A stretch of DNA of 64,000 nt from Coccinella septempunctata (Eukaryota; Arthropoda; Insecta; Coleoptera; Coccinellidae): assembly GCF_907165205.1 (NCBI RefSeq), contig NC_058189.1, positions 15,374,001 to 15,438,000 of the forward strand. The letters are read 5' to 3'. Below are positions 1-11,434 of the stretch, piece after piece. Within the stretch, counting starts at the first letter, position 1, and every line of letters starts with the position of its first letter. A program made the translations under genes and the position numbers. The notes below the pieces were generated by a model that saw only the letters and a program-made list of their open reading frames with translations, was not told where the DNA came from and searched no databases.

Positions 1-185
1 AAACACGGGGCTCTATTTCTCGCCCAGAGGAACTCATTTCTAGGGAACACTGTGGGTTACTCACTCTTCCGAATTCGCGACCCACTAAACCTAACCTACT
101 TTTTATTGGTTCCGGGCATTTGCCTATAAACCATTCATCCCTTGATCGGTTAATTTCTTCTTGCACATTGTCGTGCTAGGGTTTT
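1..185 (-). mobile_element. LINE family A, 3' UTR fragment (reverse orientation)
   Basis: Reverse-complemented, this stretch matches the 3' UTR of the LINE copies ending near 14.96 kb and 37.93 kb. Shared landmarks are a phrase reading 'gtttataggcaaatgcccggaacc', the 'tttagtgggtc' block and the 'gagtgag...ccacac' block. Only the 3' UTR is present and the element probably extends left of the window. It bounds the histone cluster on the left. Confidence 0.75.
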
Positions 186-582
186 CATGTTCGTCTATTT
201 CGTATATCTCTTCTTAGTATGGTTAATAAGTTTGCGTTCTCATTTTAATCTCTCCTCAATTGATCTCGCTGTCTCCTTTTGTAAATTCTCATTTTTCCTC
301 CGGATCGTAGTCCACTAGTCTCCTGAGTTCTTCGTTTGGTTTGGATGTTCCTTCGCTGTTTCGAATAACTTTTCAGCTTTTCTCAGATCGGAAATACGTA
401 AAAATTATGTATCTTGAGGATGGACGAAGGGTTTGTTCACAGAATCCACGAAGGATTCTCTTTTTATACGGGCTTAGTGATCTTAGAAATATGCACATAT
501 CCTTAAGATAACTTTGTTCGAACGACAATTCATTAGCAATCGACATCTATATTGCATAAAACGAACATTATTAAATCGTTGT
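186..582. other. Spacer between LINE remnant and histone H4
   Basis: About 400 bases of AT-rich sequence. I see no convincing reading frame, RNA gene or terminal repeat in it. Confidence 0.5.
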
Positions 583-598
583 GGTCCTGAGAAGGACC
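583..598 (-). terminator. Histone H4 3' stem-loop
   Basis: On the minus strand this reads GGTCCTTCTCAGGACC, a perfect 6-bp stem with a 4-nt loop, about 30 bases past the H4 stop. It is the canonical 3' processing element of replication-dependent histone mRNAs, bound by SLBP in place of polyadenylation. Confidence 0.93.
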
Positions 599-628
599 GT
601 TTACACTACGACCTGAATAATAACTTAT

Positions 629-1606
<978 letters not shown>

Positions 1607-1632
1607 ATTTCGATTCGGGAATCTTACATATC

Positions 1633-1648
1633 GGTTCTTTTCAGAACC
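1633..1648 (+). terminator. Histone H3 3' stem-loop
   Basis: GGTTCTTTTCAGAACC: perfect 6-bp stem, TTTC loop, 27 bases after the H3 stop, followed by ACTAA. Standard SLBP-binding histone mRNA 3' end. Confidence 0.95.
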
Positions 1649-3893
1649 ACTAATCTCTAGGTGATTTTTATACTCGTACGATACTTCGATCGAATTGTAG
1701 TTTGCCGATTCGGCAATTTATAATACCACCAACTATTGAATCAATTCGTTGTTGAAATCAATTCGTGTTGAAATGGTTTTCCATTTTAGGTCCCTATTCC
1801 TATAAATCTGTCTATTCCTGACAATCTACTCACTATAAATTTGTACTCTCGTGAAACATTCTCACGTTCATTCATCTTACTCGATATACATGTTAGTTCT
1901 CAATTCTCAGCCTTATGCACCTCTTGAAACTAACGATTAGTGGTTATCTCAATACTCCCTTTTGCACTTGTCATGATTTATCAATTGTATCTTCTGTTTT
2001 TCCGATGGACGTTGTAATCGTGCTTACTTGTAAGCAGAACGTCTTTGTAAATATTGCATTCAATGATAAATTTCATGTATATTAATCATACTATTCTTTT
2101 CTCATTTTAACTTGTGTACGATTCATGCACTGCTCCTACTCATAACTATTGGTCAGCTCACATTGTATTTATCTCTCCCTGTTGATCAGACTTAAACAAT
2201 GTAGTTTCGCCTCTTGGCCTATTTCACTAGACCTGGACTCTGGCAGATGAACACCAACTTTGAAAATTTTAAGGAATTAAAATTCCGATAACACATACAC
2301 GTATAGAACCTACACAAACTTCACAGACGGAATCAAAAATTCCGTAGCTGTGCTAGTGGGCACTTTTACTTCTACTTTCACATTTACAGCGGTATGAAAT
2401 ACTTCTGCTCTGCTATGTAAAGAACAAAATCTTGTAAGAAGATATATTGAAGAGATGATATTTATAGGACGAATGTATGTCAGTTTTTATTCGATGTTTC
2501 GCTTTTACATAATTTATAAAAAATGAATTTTTATTCCTCCTTTTCAGTCATTCGGTTATTCACATTTTATTCATATATTAGTTTTTATATTTATGACCAC
2601 TTTTTTTACAACCTTTTCTTTGTTTTTTGACTCCACCTGAATGCTTCGTAACAATTACCTTTTGTTGTAGCCTGATGAAGGAAATAAAATTTCCGAAACG
2701 TCGCTGAGAGAATAAGTGTTTTAATTTCATGTTCCTTGTGCCAATATTCACCTTTAATGAAATTTTCTTGATGGTTTTCCCCTTTTATATTTTTTTCCAA
2801 CCTTGATTTCTTTGGAATCTTATGTTGAAATTCCCTGAAGTTTTGTTTAGGGCTGGCTTCGGAGAGGTTTGAGCTGGCTCCGAAGTGGTTTAACACGTTG
2901 ACTGCGTTATGTATTTTTCAAGATTCCCCGGAGACCGATACCAGAGCTTTCTTCTGGTGCGGTATAGATCGCCGGGGACCGATATCTAAAATATTTTTCA
3001 ATGCCATATTGTGTTAGATTCTTCGAATGTAACCTTAAAATTCGAAGAGTTTAAGCTTACTATATCAATTTGAAGTCTACGTTGTGCGCCGCATCAGGTT
3101 ACAGCAACCTGATGTCCCATCTAGATTAAAATTTCTAAAACATCTACAAGAGATATTTCCTTTTCAACGAGAATGTGAAGATTTCAACAATTTTTTAGCT
3201 ACATGTAATACATTTCTATCTTGAGCGTTCTGGAAGTTATGGAGTTAGCATATGAGGAAATATTGGATCTCACTTCATTCGCATCAGAAAAGATATTCGT
3301 AGTATATCGCAATCAACGTGTTAAGTTGATCAGGGTGATTTCTTGATCTTTTTCTTTTAGTGGGGGCGTTCAATCCTAGAATATCATATAGTTTTCGATT
3401 TCAGTTCAATACTCTCGATAGAAATTCAGTGGTCGATTCGACAAAGTATTAGAAAATTTTTTGACGAATAACATTTCGCTACTTCCAGTAAAAATACGGA
3501 TTTTGATGGTCAATGAATAAAAGAAATAGTTCTATTTATCATGAACTGTTCGATCAAGGAGAATCAAATTTCGAAATAATAACTTATGATAAGAATATCC
3601 AGGAAACATGACAAGAGCGACTTTGGCAAGTCTGGGAAGAATCATTTCGGTCCGTCAAAAATGATATATCGGCCTATTTCCCATATTTATTTCGTCCGAA
3701 ATACGATGCAATGATGAACCCAATAATTGGTACAGATAAAAACTTTAAATTCCGTGAGATTACGCAGTAAACTTGCAATTTCAAGTGCTTAGCAATAATT
3801 TACGAGCCAATCGCCCGTCAAATTTCCGTCAACTTCGCTAATATGGATCCCTCTATCTGAAGTAATCCAAACCCAAAGTGTTAAGGTCACACA
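1649..3893. other. H3-H1 spacer, no gene recognised
   Basis: About 2.2 kb of AT-rich spacer. A minus-strand open frame near 2606-2896 has no recognisable domain. Around 2935-2990 two GC-richer pieces ('ccccggagaccgatacc' and 'gccggggaccgatatc') form a short repeated motif. At 3361-3460 there is a copy of a spacer motif ('ggtcgattcgacaaagtatt') that recurs beyond H2A at 17.0-17.5 kb. No TATA box is evident before H1. Confidence 0.5.
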
Positions 3894-4558
3894 ATGTCAT
3901 TATCAACCTCCGAGTCTGAAGTGCGACAGGCAACTACGCCTGCTAGTGCTGTTAGTAAGACGCTAAAAAAAGCCGAGAAAAAACCTCAGCGAAGTCTAAA
4001 CATGTCAAACCCAGCCATCCCCCAACTTCCGATATGGTTAACAGTGCCATCAAAGGATTGAAAGAAAGGAGCGGGTCCTCGTTGCAAGCAATCAAGAAAT
4101 ACATCGGTTCGAATTACAAAGTCGATTCTGAAAAACTTGCACCGTTCATAAGAAAATATCTGAAGTCCGCTGTACAGTCCGGTTCCTTGATTCAGACCAA
4201 AGGAAAAGGAGCGTCTGGTTCTTTCAAATTGGCCGCTGCCGGATCTACAACTAACGCGTCGAAGAAGGTTGCGAAAAAATTGGTCAAGTCGGCCGATGGA
4301 GCAAATAAGAATGCATCATCTACAACGGCAGCCGACAAGAAGAACAAATCCCCTGCCAGGTCTACATCTACAGTGAGTAAGTCGAAAAAGAGAGCGGCAA
4401 TTGCTACAGAAAAGAAGAAGCCAAAATTAACGAAATCTCCTTCGAAAGCTAAGAAGGCAATCAAATCGCCGACGAAGAGGCCCAAAGCACCGAAACCAAA
4501 AACGGTCAAATCAGTAACGGCTCCGAAGAAAGTAACGTCTCCCAAAAAGAAAAAGTAA
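3894..4558 (+). CDS. H1: Histone H1 linker histone, frameshifted in the N-terminal tail
   Basis: Encodes linker histone H1. The main frame shows the winged-helix segment 'SHPPTSDMVNSAIKGLKERS', 'SLQAIKKYIGSNYKVD' and 'SGSLIQTKGKGASGSFKL', then a long Lys/Pro/Ala/Ser tail ending 'KVTSPKKKK'. The start at 3894 (MSLSTSESEVRQATTPASAV) gives a typical insect H1 N-terminus, but that frame and the globular-domain frame disagree. Continuity needs a one-base insertion (or two-base deletion) near 3985-3992, just after 'KKAEKKP' and before 'AKSKHVKPSHPP'. Starting instead at the internal ATG at 4034 would remove the tail and the first part of the winged helix. A correct 3' stem-loop follows. It is either a damaged gene or an assembly/sequencing indel; the intact tail and stem-loop make the latter plausible. 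Confidence 0.9.
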
Positions 4559-4595
4559 AACATATATAATTTTGGAAGGAAAAACATTTTAAACC

Positions 4596-4611
4596 GGCCC
4601 TTTTCAGGGCC
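4596..4611 (+). terminator. Histone H1 3' stem-loop
   Basis: GGCCCTTTTCAGGGCC, a perfect 6-bp stem with TTTC loop, 38 bases past the H1 stop. Same form as at H2A. Confidence 0.94.
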
Positions 4612-5095
4612 TCTAGAATTTTCTATCAAATATTACTTTTATAGATTTTCACTCGCTAGAGAAACGATGTCAGAAAAGATGTTTCCATCGAACACGGTAG
4701 GTGATTTTTTTCGGAGAATGTAAATATTTCCCGAATTCTAAAAATCACTTGACGGTCAGGAATTTTGACGAATAATTTCAGGTGCAGAATATTCAGAATT
4801 TCACTCTAGCTATCGAATGATAGCGATTTTGATCAAAAAATCATGAAAATTAATATACGGCAGAAATTTAATATCTTAATAATAATGTTCTGTATGTTCC
4901 GAGGTTTCATTACGAGATTCGATTCAGATTGAACAGTTCTTTCGAAATTGAACTCGTTATTTGACTAATTGACCATTAAAATCTGCATTCCTAGTGGAAG
5001 CAACGAACTGTAATTCAATCTGCGCATCCCATTTACAAAATTATGTGTGATTTTTAAGATTTGGTTAGAAGCTAAAATACGATGGGAAGTAGTAC
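4612..5095. other. H1-LINE spacer with histone-spacer repeat
   Basis: No gene. Bases about 4925-5070 resemble repeats at 16.93-17.56 kb: an 'attgaacagttctttcgaaattga' part, then 'gcatcccatttacaaaattatg' followed by 'tgatttttaagatttggtt'. This supports a spacer repeat shared across the histone cluster. Confidence 0.45.
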
Positions 5096-5800
5096 GATGG
5101 CACCGGATAGAATATCAAGGAAAAGTCATATCAAACAAGCAATCGACAAAACGAAAGCAGCGACGAAAAGACTCTACCCTCTGATAGGAAGAAGAAGCCG
5201 CATGTCGAAAGAGACAAAATTGAAGATTATTAAAGCCGTTGCTAGGCCTCAACTGACATGAATCAGTTGCCTGGGGTTTCGCGGAAAAGAGCCATATCAA
5301 AATAATTCATGCAACTGAAAACAAGCTGCTACCATGTGCAATAGATGCACCTTGGTTTGTCATGAATAGACAGATTTATAGGGACCTAAAATGGGAAACC
5401 ATAACGGAATTCATGAACAAAAAAGCAGAGAAATTATTCGAAACAGCGAAAAACCATCCGAATCAAGAACTCAGCAGACTAGTGGACTACGACCCAGAGG
5501 AATGCGAATTTACCGAAGGAGACCAAGTGATCAATTAAAAAGATTTTAATATACTAACAAAAACTTATTGAAAAATCCAATAAAGTGTTATCCAATAGAG
5601 GATAAACACATAAATCCCAGCAATATAGTGTGTGAGAAGAAAACAGACTAAAAGATGAAAGGTTTATAGGCAAATGCACGGAATTCTTTTTTTTTTTGTG
5701 TAGCAGGGGGAAAATCTGCAAGTCAGACGAACCACCCTCTGGAGATGATCACTCTCTTGAGATCGAGACCCACTAAAAACCCTAAACTGCTTCTTGTCCT
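5096..5800 (+). mobile_element. LINE family A, decayed 3' fragment with inverted tail
   Basis: Homologous to the LINE copy at 13.5-14.96 kb: the segment matching 'SHIKQAIDKTKAA', the 'RPQLT' region (here with a frame break) and 'APWFVMNRQIYRDLKWETI' are readable in pieces with stops. At about 5690 the 3' UTR meets a short T-run, and 5697-5800 is the end of the same 3' UTR in reverse orientation ('gcagggggaaaatctgcaag' is the complement of the LINE terminus seen at 37.90 kb). A twin-priming-like inversion or fusion of two copies could explain this. Confidence 0.75.
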
Positions 5801-5924
5801 GTAATTTTTTTATGTAGAAAAGTGACTATTTTATCTTGAACTTTTTTTTTCGGTTAATTATTATCACTAGGTATTTACAATCACAACACCGTCCAATTTA
5901 GTTATTTTAGAACTAGGTTCTTCG

Positions 5925-6220
5925 GAAGTATCCTTATTTTTCTCAGTATCCTCATCACTGGGTAATGGACGTTTCGAAGCACTGGTAGAAGGATTATTTT
6001 CATCGCTTGAATTTCTGGGAAAAATATCCACAAAGGCATGTTTTCGCTTGAAATGTTTTTTAAATTGGACACTGAATGTTTGTAAGACAGTTGTTGTTTA
6101 CAGATGTCGCAGGAACACATTATTTTTTCAACGTCTACGATAGAAAAATAAAGCCATATCGGGCTTCTCTTATTCCACATCTTAGCAGAAAGATCGAAAC
6201 ACGCGCTCGAAGGTATATCC
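5925..6220 (-). pseudogene. BED-type zinc finger fragment of a hAT-like transposase
   Basis: On the minus strand the frame reads 'SPIWLYFSIVDVEKIMCSCD', then 'ICKQQLSYKHSVSNLK', and after a one-base frameshift 'KKHFKRKHAFVDIFPRN'. This is the BED finger pattern: aromatic W..F, C-x2-C, then H-x4-H across the shift. An acidic/Ser-rich linker follows. BED fingers form the N-terminus of many hAT transposases and ZBED proteins. No catalytic domain follows, so this is a broken remnant between H1 and H2B. I do not see clear terminal repeats. Confidence 0.6.
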
Positions 6221-6384
6221 TTATAGTATAGTTCACGGTACAAGGTACCTATTTCACATATCGACTCAACTCAACTGGAACTATAGAACTGGCGAAGTAA
6301 TGAAAAAAAGGAAAAAAATTTGAAGCACCTTCACTGTGAAGTAACACATACGCTAATCGTTGAGTCTCAACTTACAAATGAAAC

Positions 6385-6545
6385 CTAAACTTTTTGCTTT
6401 TATAAGATTTCTAGAAACCATGGTACTTATAAACCAACTAGTTTGGAAAAGCCAAAATTGTTGAAATATTGAACTAGGGTGGTTTCCGGATTTTTGCATT
6501 TATAAGATTTCTAGAGACCGTGGTACTATAAACCAACTCAGGAGC
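6385..6545 (+). repeat. Two-copy 50-bp direct repeat
   Basis: The block 'ataagatttctagaaaccat' followed by 'ggtacttataaaccaact' (about 6399-6440) recurs with few changes at about 6501-6540, roughly 100 bp later. Function unknown. Confidence 0.6.
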
Positions 6546-7094
6546 ATGTTTACAAATGACAGGACAAAACATTTGGGTTTAGCTAATTTCAATTGCATTA
6601 TGATATTTATGAAGGTCATTTTGGAAATTTCAACTTATTCATTATTTCTGTTTGTTTAGTTATAAAGAAACTGAATATGAAAATAACAATTATCATGTGT
6701 TAAGAATCAAAGAAACCCCAACGATATTCCAGAAATTCGGCAGGGGGCTTGAAAGAAGCAAAGATTGACCGCTTTGAAAGAAGCCTCCCCATAAAAAGAA
6801 CCGTAACTGTTATAGAGAATGCCGACAAAGTTGTAGATTTTAGATTTATGGCATCTCTGTTACAGAATTAAACATTTGTGAAAAAGGGTGCCTATAAGCA
6901 CGAGGGTAATTAAGTACAGGTCCAGTTTATATTAGGTACTGTTATTACTGAATTCACTGAAAATCCTCTGTATTCTGCAGAAATCTGTTAATTGAATATC
7001 ATTTGAAAAAAGATTCATTAAAATTTTAGTATTTACGGACATTTTAGCTTACTTGAATTTTCAAATGGTAGGTACTGTATGAAAAATTACCAAA
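6546..7094. other. Spacer upstream of H2B
   Basis: No open frame or repeat I can support. It presumably contains upstream promoter elements of H2B. Confidence 0.4.
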
Positions 7095-7112
7095 TATAAA
7101 CGATGTATATAA
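7095..7112 (+). promoter_or_regulatory. Candidate H2B TATA region
   Basis: TATAAA at 7095-7100 and TATATAA at about 7106-7112 lie 93-110 bp upstream of the H2B start codon, a spacing similar to the H3 and H4 boxes. Which one is used cannot be told from sequence. Confidence 0.55.
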
Positions 7113-7204
7113 CTCATGGGCGGAGGCAAATATGTGAGATTTTCCTATCTCATACTTTGTGTCGGTAAGAGGACCATATTTTCGAAAAAGTTTTCCACAT
7201 TACG

Positions 7205-7576
7205 ATGCCTCCGAAAACTAGCGGAAAAGCGGCTAAAAAGGCGGGCAAGGCCCAGAAAAATATTTCCAAGACTGACAAGAAGAAAAAACGGAAGAGGAAG
7301 GAAAGTTACGCCATCTACATTTACAAGGTATTGAAACAAGTGCATCCCGATACCGGTATTTCTAGCAAAGCTATGAGTATAATGAACAGTTTTGTGAATG
7401 ATATCTTCGAACGTATCGCTGCTGAAGCGAGCAGACTTGCTCACTACAATAAACGTTCTACGATTACTAGCAGGGAAATTCAGACTGCGGTACGGCTTCT
7501 CTTACCTGGCGAGCTGGCTAAGCACGCAGTCAGCGAAGGTACCAAAGCAGTCACCAAGTACACTAGTTCAAAATAA
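7205..7576 (+). CDS. H2B: Histone H2B
   Basis: A 123-codon intronless gene for core histone H2B, partner of H2A. The tail (MPPKTSGKAAKKAGKAQKNI...) and length match insect H2B. The histone fold is intact: 'RKESYAIYIYKVLKQVHPDT', 'SSKAMSIMNSFVNDIFERIA', 'LAHYNKRSTITSREIQTAVR' and C-terminal 'LAKHAVSEGTKAVTKYTSSK', which carries the conserved ubiquitination lysine context 'AVTKYTSSK'. A TATA box lies upstream and the histone stem-loop begins 29 bp after the stop. The nearest H2A is 8.7 kb downstream in the same direction, unlike the usual divergent H2A/H2B pair. Confidence 0.97.
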   Translation: MPPKTSGKAAKKAGKAQKNISKTDKKKKRKRKESYAIYIYKVLKQVHPDTGISSKAMSIMNSFVNDIFERIAAEASRLAHYNKRSTITSREIQTAVRLLLPGELAKHAVSEGTKAVTKYTSSK

Positions 7577-7604
7577 AGTGGAACACATACGTTCTAACCC
7601 AATA

Positions 7605-7620
7605 GGTTCTTTTCAGAACC
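7605..7620 (+). terminator. Histone H2B 3' stem-loop
   Basis: GGTTCTTTTCAGAACC, identical to the H3 element, 28 bases after the H2B stop. Confidence 0.95.
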
Positions 7621-7764
7621 ACTAATTAGTACTTCCTGATAATTAGTAACTGGTCTGTTACTATTTTCCTTAGATTTGGTCGGAAAAATGCTCCGCTGTA
7701 TGTAAGTTGATTTCCTTCGGTCTAACACTATCTGACATTGAACAAAAACGTCTCAATTCGAGAA

Positions 7765-9660
7765 CGCAATCATTACATCATACGCAGATGACACGGCTAT
7801 ATTAACTAGCTCAAGAGTAACCTCTAAAATAGAGAAGGAACTGCAGAAACATTGCCACAGGATAGAAGAATGGATGAACAAATGGAAAATCAGAGCAAAT
7901 CCGGAGAAGAGCAGTGGAATTATTTTCTACAAGAGGACAGGGAAAGGACCCTCGAATAACTTAACAATATAAACAATGTACCAATTCCATGGACCAAAAG
8001 CGTGAACTACCTAGGAATAACCCTAGACGAAAAATTGAATTTCAACAAACACGTCAGGAATGTCGAAGTTGAAGCATGAAGAATCAAAGGTTTCATGTAC
8101 CCATTACTGAACAGAAAGAGCAAACTAGATAAAACAAACAAAATGAAGATATATTAGGGTGACCAGACGTCCGTCATTGAGACGGACAGTCAATCGTCCA
8201 AGAAGTCCGTCACTGGAAAACGTCCGTCAAAATCTTGAATTTTTTTCTCAAGATCATTTGAGATGGATAATAAAGAAAGAAAGTACAAAAATCTTCCAAA
8301 AGAATTTCCATTCCTTAAAAAAACAAAACTTGATTCTGAAGTCCAATGTACGAAGGGTCAATTTGGCATTGTATTTGGAAAAAGAAGTTATATTATACGG
8401 CATGTTTCAAGTTACAAACATAAAAATATGGTTAATGCAGCAGCGTCTTCCTCCCTGACCAAATATTTCAGACATTCAAATTTTGGGGGTGAAGAAGCTT
8501 CTCTAGCAAAGCCTGAAGACCTGTTCTCATTCCACAGTGTAATGCACAATGCACAACCATTGTATTAAGATTATTATATTTTCGTTTTTGTGTTGTGATA
8601 CACTTATATTATTTTTCTGTTTTCAATAAATCATTTTTATTTAACACTATACGGGGTAGGAAGCTGAGTAGCTGGAGGCATATACAGGGTGAGGTTGTTG
8701 AAAAACATGAAAAAATGTTATTTTCAGTTCTCACAAACGGTTTTATCGAATGAAATGAATTTCGAGTAATTTGGCGTTCATAAATAAAAATTATCTATGA
8801 AATTCGAAAAATTGGGTACCTACTTTGTCCGCAAGCAACTCTTTTAAAATCTATCGCCGGGTTTCATAAAGCTTGATCAGGGAATCAACGCTTGATGGAC
8901 GAATAGACGTCAATTTGTTTTCAATCGATAATTCAGTCATGATCATCATCAGAATATTCCCGCATCGAATTATGATGTTCATACATCCATTTAATTATTC
9001 TCAATTGCTATTTTTTCAATATATTAAGAAATGAAAGGTCTCAGTGATTTCGGTTGAGTAATCGAATGACTATGTAAATCTTTTTATCAAGGCTAAATCG
9101 GAAAAATGGTACATGAAAAAATTTTTTCTTTTGACCTCAATAATCTACTGTAAAATATTTTTACGATTCAAAGACTCGCCCTTTATATAAATATATACAC
9201 ATTCACCAGGTCTGTCCGTCATTGAACTGGGGATTATCTGGTCAGCCTATATCAGATATATAATACAATAATAAGACGGATGACATACGCAGCCACAAGC
9301 TGGAAGAACACAACAGAAAGGAACATGAGAAGACTTCAGAGAGTTCAAAACATATCGATAAGGCTGACACTAAACGCACCGTGGTATCACACGAATGAAC
9401 AACTCCACAAAGAGATATAGATATCCCACAATCGAAGAGCACCTACAAAAAATGAACGAAAAACTGGAAGAAAAAATGAAAATACACAATAATCCACTGA
9501 TTAGAGAAATAATGGAATAAACAGAAGCAAAGCGATGCAGACAAACAGAGACTATATAAGACGGCGGAAATAAGAAGACTACTTCGTCCCGCGAAACCAG
9601 AGAGACATACGATACGATCCATTTTGACCCGAGGATACCAGTTAAGGGTTAAATAATCGG
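7765..9660 (+). mobile_element. Decayed Jockey-like LINE fragment, split by a hAT element
   Basis: Reverse transcriptase motifs appear at about 7770-7950: 'IITSYADDTAILTSSR' with the YADD catalytic box, then 'RIEEWMNKWKI' (thumb). The part around 7990-8154 matches the 'YLGITLDEKL' region. The frame resumes after the hAT insertion at 9262 with 'RRMTYAATSWKNTT'. It contains stops and is 5' truncated. The region up to 9660 reads as a 3' part and UTR. Confidence 0.75.
8155..9253. mobile_element. hAT-like nonautonomous DNA transposon, copy 1
   Basis: Inserted in LINE reverse transcriptase sequence. The 8-bp direct repeat AGATATAT flanks it (8147-8154 and 9254-9261). The left end reads TAGGGTGACCAGACGTCCGT and the reverse-complemented right end TAGGCTGACCAGATAATCC, beginning 4 bases in from the right duplication. 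An 8-bp duplication and TAGGGTG-type ends fit hAT. Inside, about 8263-8568 encodes a fragment 'FPFLKKTKLDSEVQC' and 'SYIIRHVSSYKHKNM', resembling a zinc finger (C...H...H) from a transposase N-terminus. A second copy lies at 15.05-15.96 kb. Confidence 0.8.
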
Positions 9661-9699
9661 ATCGCGACCCCCAGAGTCAGCTCGTTGAGCGGCATTACA

Positions 9700-10165
9700 C
9701 TAGCAGAGCATCTCAAAGAATTTTTTTACGATTTTTATGCCCTCGTTTTGCTCTCATTTTGCTCAGCACTTAGTTTATCGTTTTGCTCACCAATCCGTTC
9801 GTTTTGTGCATTTACACTTTTCGAGTTTTCAGAGAAGAAAAAAATTTTTTTTTCTTACCTTAGCTTGTGGGATATCTGCGTTTTGCTCTTTTTTGCTCTT
9901 TTCAATTCTGCAATTAGTTTTTCTCTACCACTTACCGTTACCGAGATTAGATAATCAAAAGTGCCCTGCTGGTGTAATATTTCACTAGCATGGCACCTTA
10001 ACGGATCTTTCCGATATTGTCGATCGGAAGTTTTGCTCCGTTTTGCTCATCAGTCCGTTCGTTTTGCTCATTTATACTTTACGAGTTTTTGGAGGAGAAA
10101 TTTTTTCAGAAAAAAAAATTAATAAATAATTTGTCCACCACTTCCAAACTTATCACTACCAGAAT
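9700..10165 (+). repeat. TTTTGCTC-rich degenerate tandem repeat
   Basis: The string 'cgttttgctc' or 'ttttgctc' recurs many times, and a larger block ('ccgttcgttttg...tttacactttt...cgagtttt...gagaa') occurs at about 9795-9840 and again at about 10050-10100. Frames across it are low-complexity and not credible as protein. Confidence 0.6.
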
Positions 10166-11434
10166 GTCAGTGTAAATATTAACAGTCAATATAATTCCAA
10201 TGACACAAGCACAGTTCAGTAGAGCGAGAATAAAAAAAATATCACTTCAAAAACGTCGAACGAAAAAATAGGGCTCAGAAGATCAGTTCACAGGTCGTAG
10301 ATAACGATGCAACTGATCTTCATCTGTATCTGTGATGCAAGGACCGAAAATTTTTTTCCCAAAATGTCTTCCAGATGGTGCCAAAATTCTTTAACTGGAA
10401 TGTTCGCCAAAAATCATAAAAAAGGGATGGTGCTGAAACTTCGATTGGGTTTTTACAAACCCGCTCAGTGGCAATATTTTTCAATTTTGCCAGATGTTTG
10501 AGATTTATTTTCAGAGTAGTTGTGTAAGAAATGGTCTTAATGTACCTATAGCTATAAAACCTAAAAAATATTTTGTACCGGCTGGAATATTTTTGGGAAT
10601 TTTGAATCTTTGAAATTATAAATTCTATCTATAATGGTTTAGTGGCGAGGTTAACTATCATCAAATGTGACATGTATATTTCGAGTTTCTTGGGCTATTT
10701 TCATATATATTAAGAATTATTAACGTAAAGAAAAATTTTGTCTTGAAGCTTATTCATAATGGTAAGACATGAAATTTTTTTTCATTCATTCAATTTCTCG
10801 TGATTCTGGCCGAACATCTAAATAAATCGTTGAGAATAGAATGAATGGGTTCTTAGTAGTTACAGATTTTCATTGTCAAAATGCGCCATAAAGTAAAATG
10901 TTGAATACAACGATTATCATCATTGTCACTTAATAATGAGCTCAAGAGGGTTTGTCCGAGCAGGTACAGCTTGTGCCTGTGTGCTTTCACCTACCTAGTC
11001 TGGTTTGTATTGCAGGTGATAAATTATCCAAAATTAGCCAATAAGATTAATAAGGATCTTGTCGGCATGTGCTTTCTTCATAATGAGGCACTTAGAGTTA
11101 GAATATTTTTCGCAGGTATTCCGATGCTTACCTCCATTCTGGCAATTTTCAAAATATGAATTTTTTCTCTGAATTTAAAAATTGCCAATCCCTAATATTA
11201 GGGATTACCAAGGTAGCAAGCATTTTTTCGTTAGATTAGTGTGCCATGAAGGTGGCTGCCTTTTTTCTGTCAGACACGTTTTCGTTTTTAGATATTGCAT
11301 TGGAATTCTTAAAAATTGAATTTCAGTTGCTCCGTACAATGTTACTTGTTCAATTATGATGTGAATGCATTCAATATTCAATGACGATTTGAATGAATCT
11401 TCAATATTATACCGTATTATTATTATCCGTATCA
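10166..11434. other. Non-coding spacer
   Basis: AT-rich sequence with short open frames but no recognisable domain, terminal repeat or RNA. Confidence 0.45.

Noticed and set aside
4192..4629. Antisense Phe-rich reading frame over H1
   Set aside because: It is the mirror of the Lys-rich H1 tail; no independent features.
5115..5300. Small minus-strand proteins over LINE fragments
   Set aside because: They are complements of recognisable LINE coding or UTR sequence.
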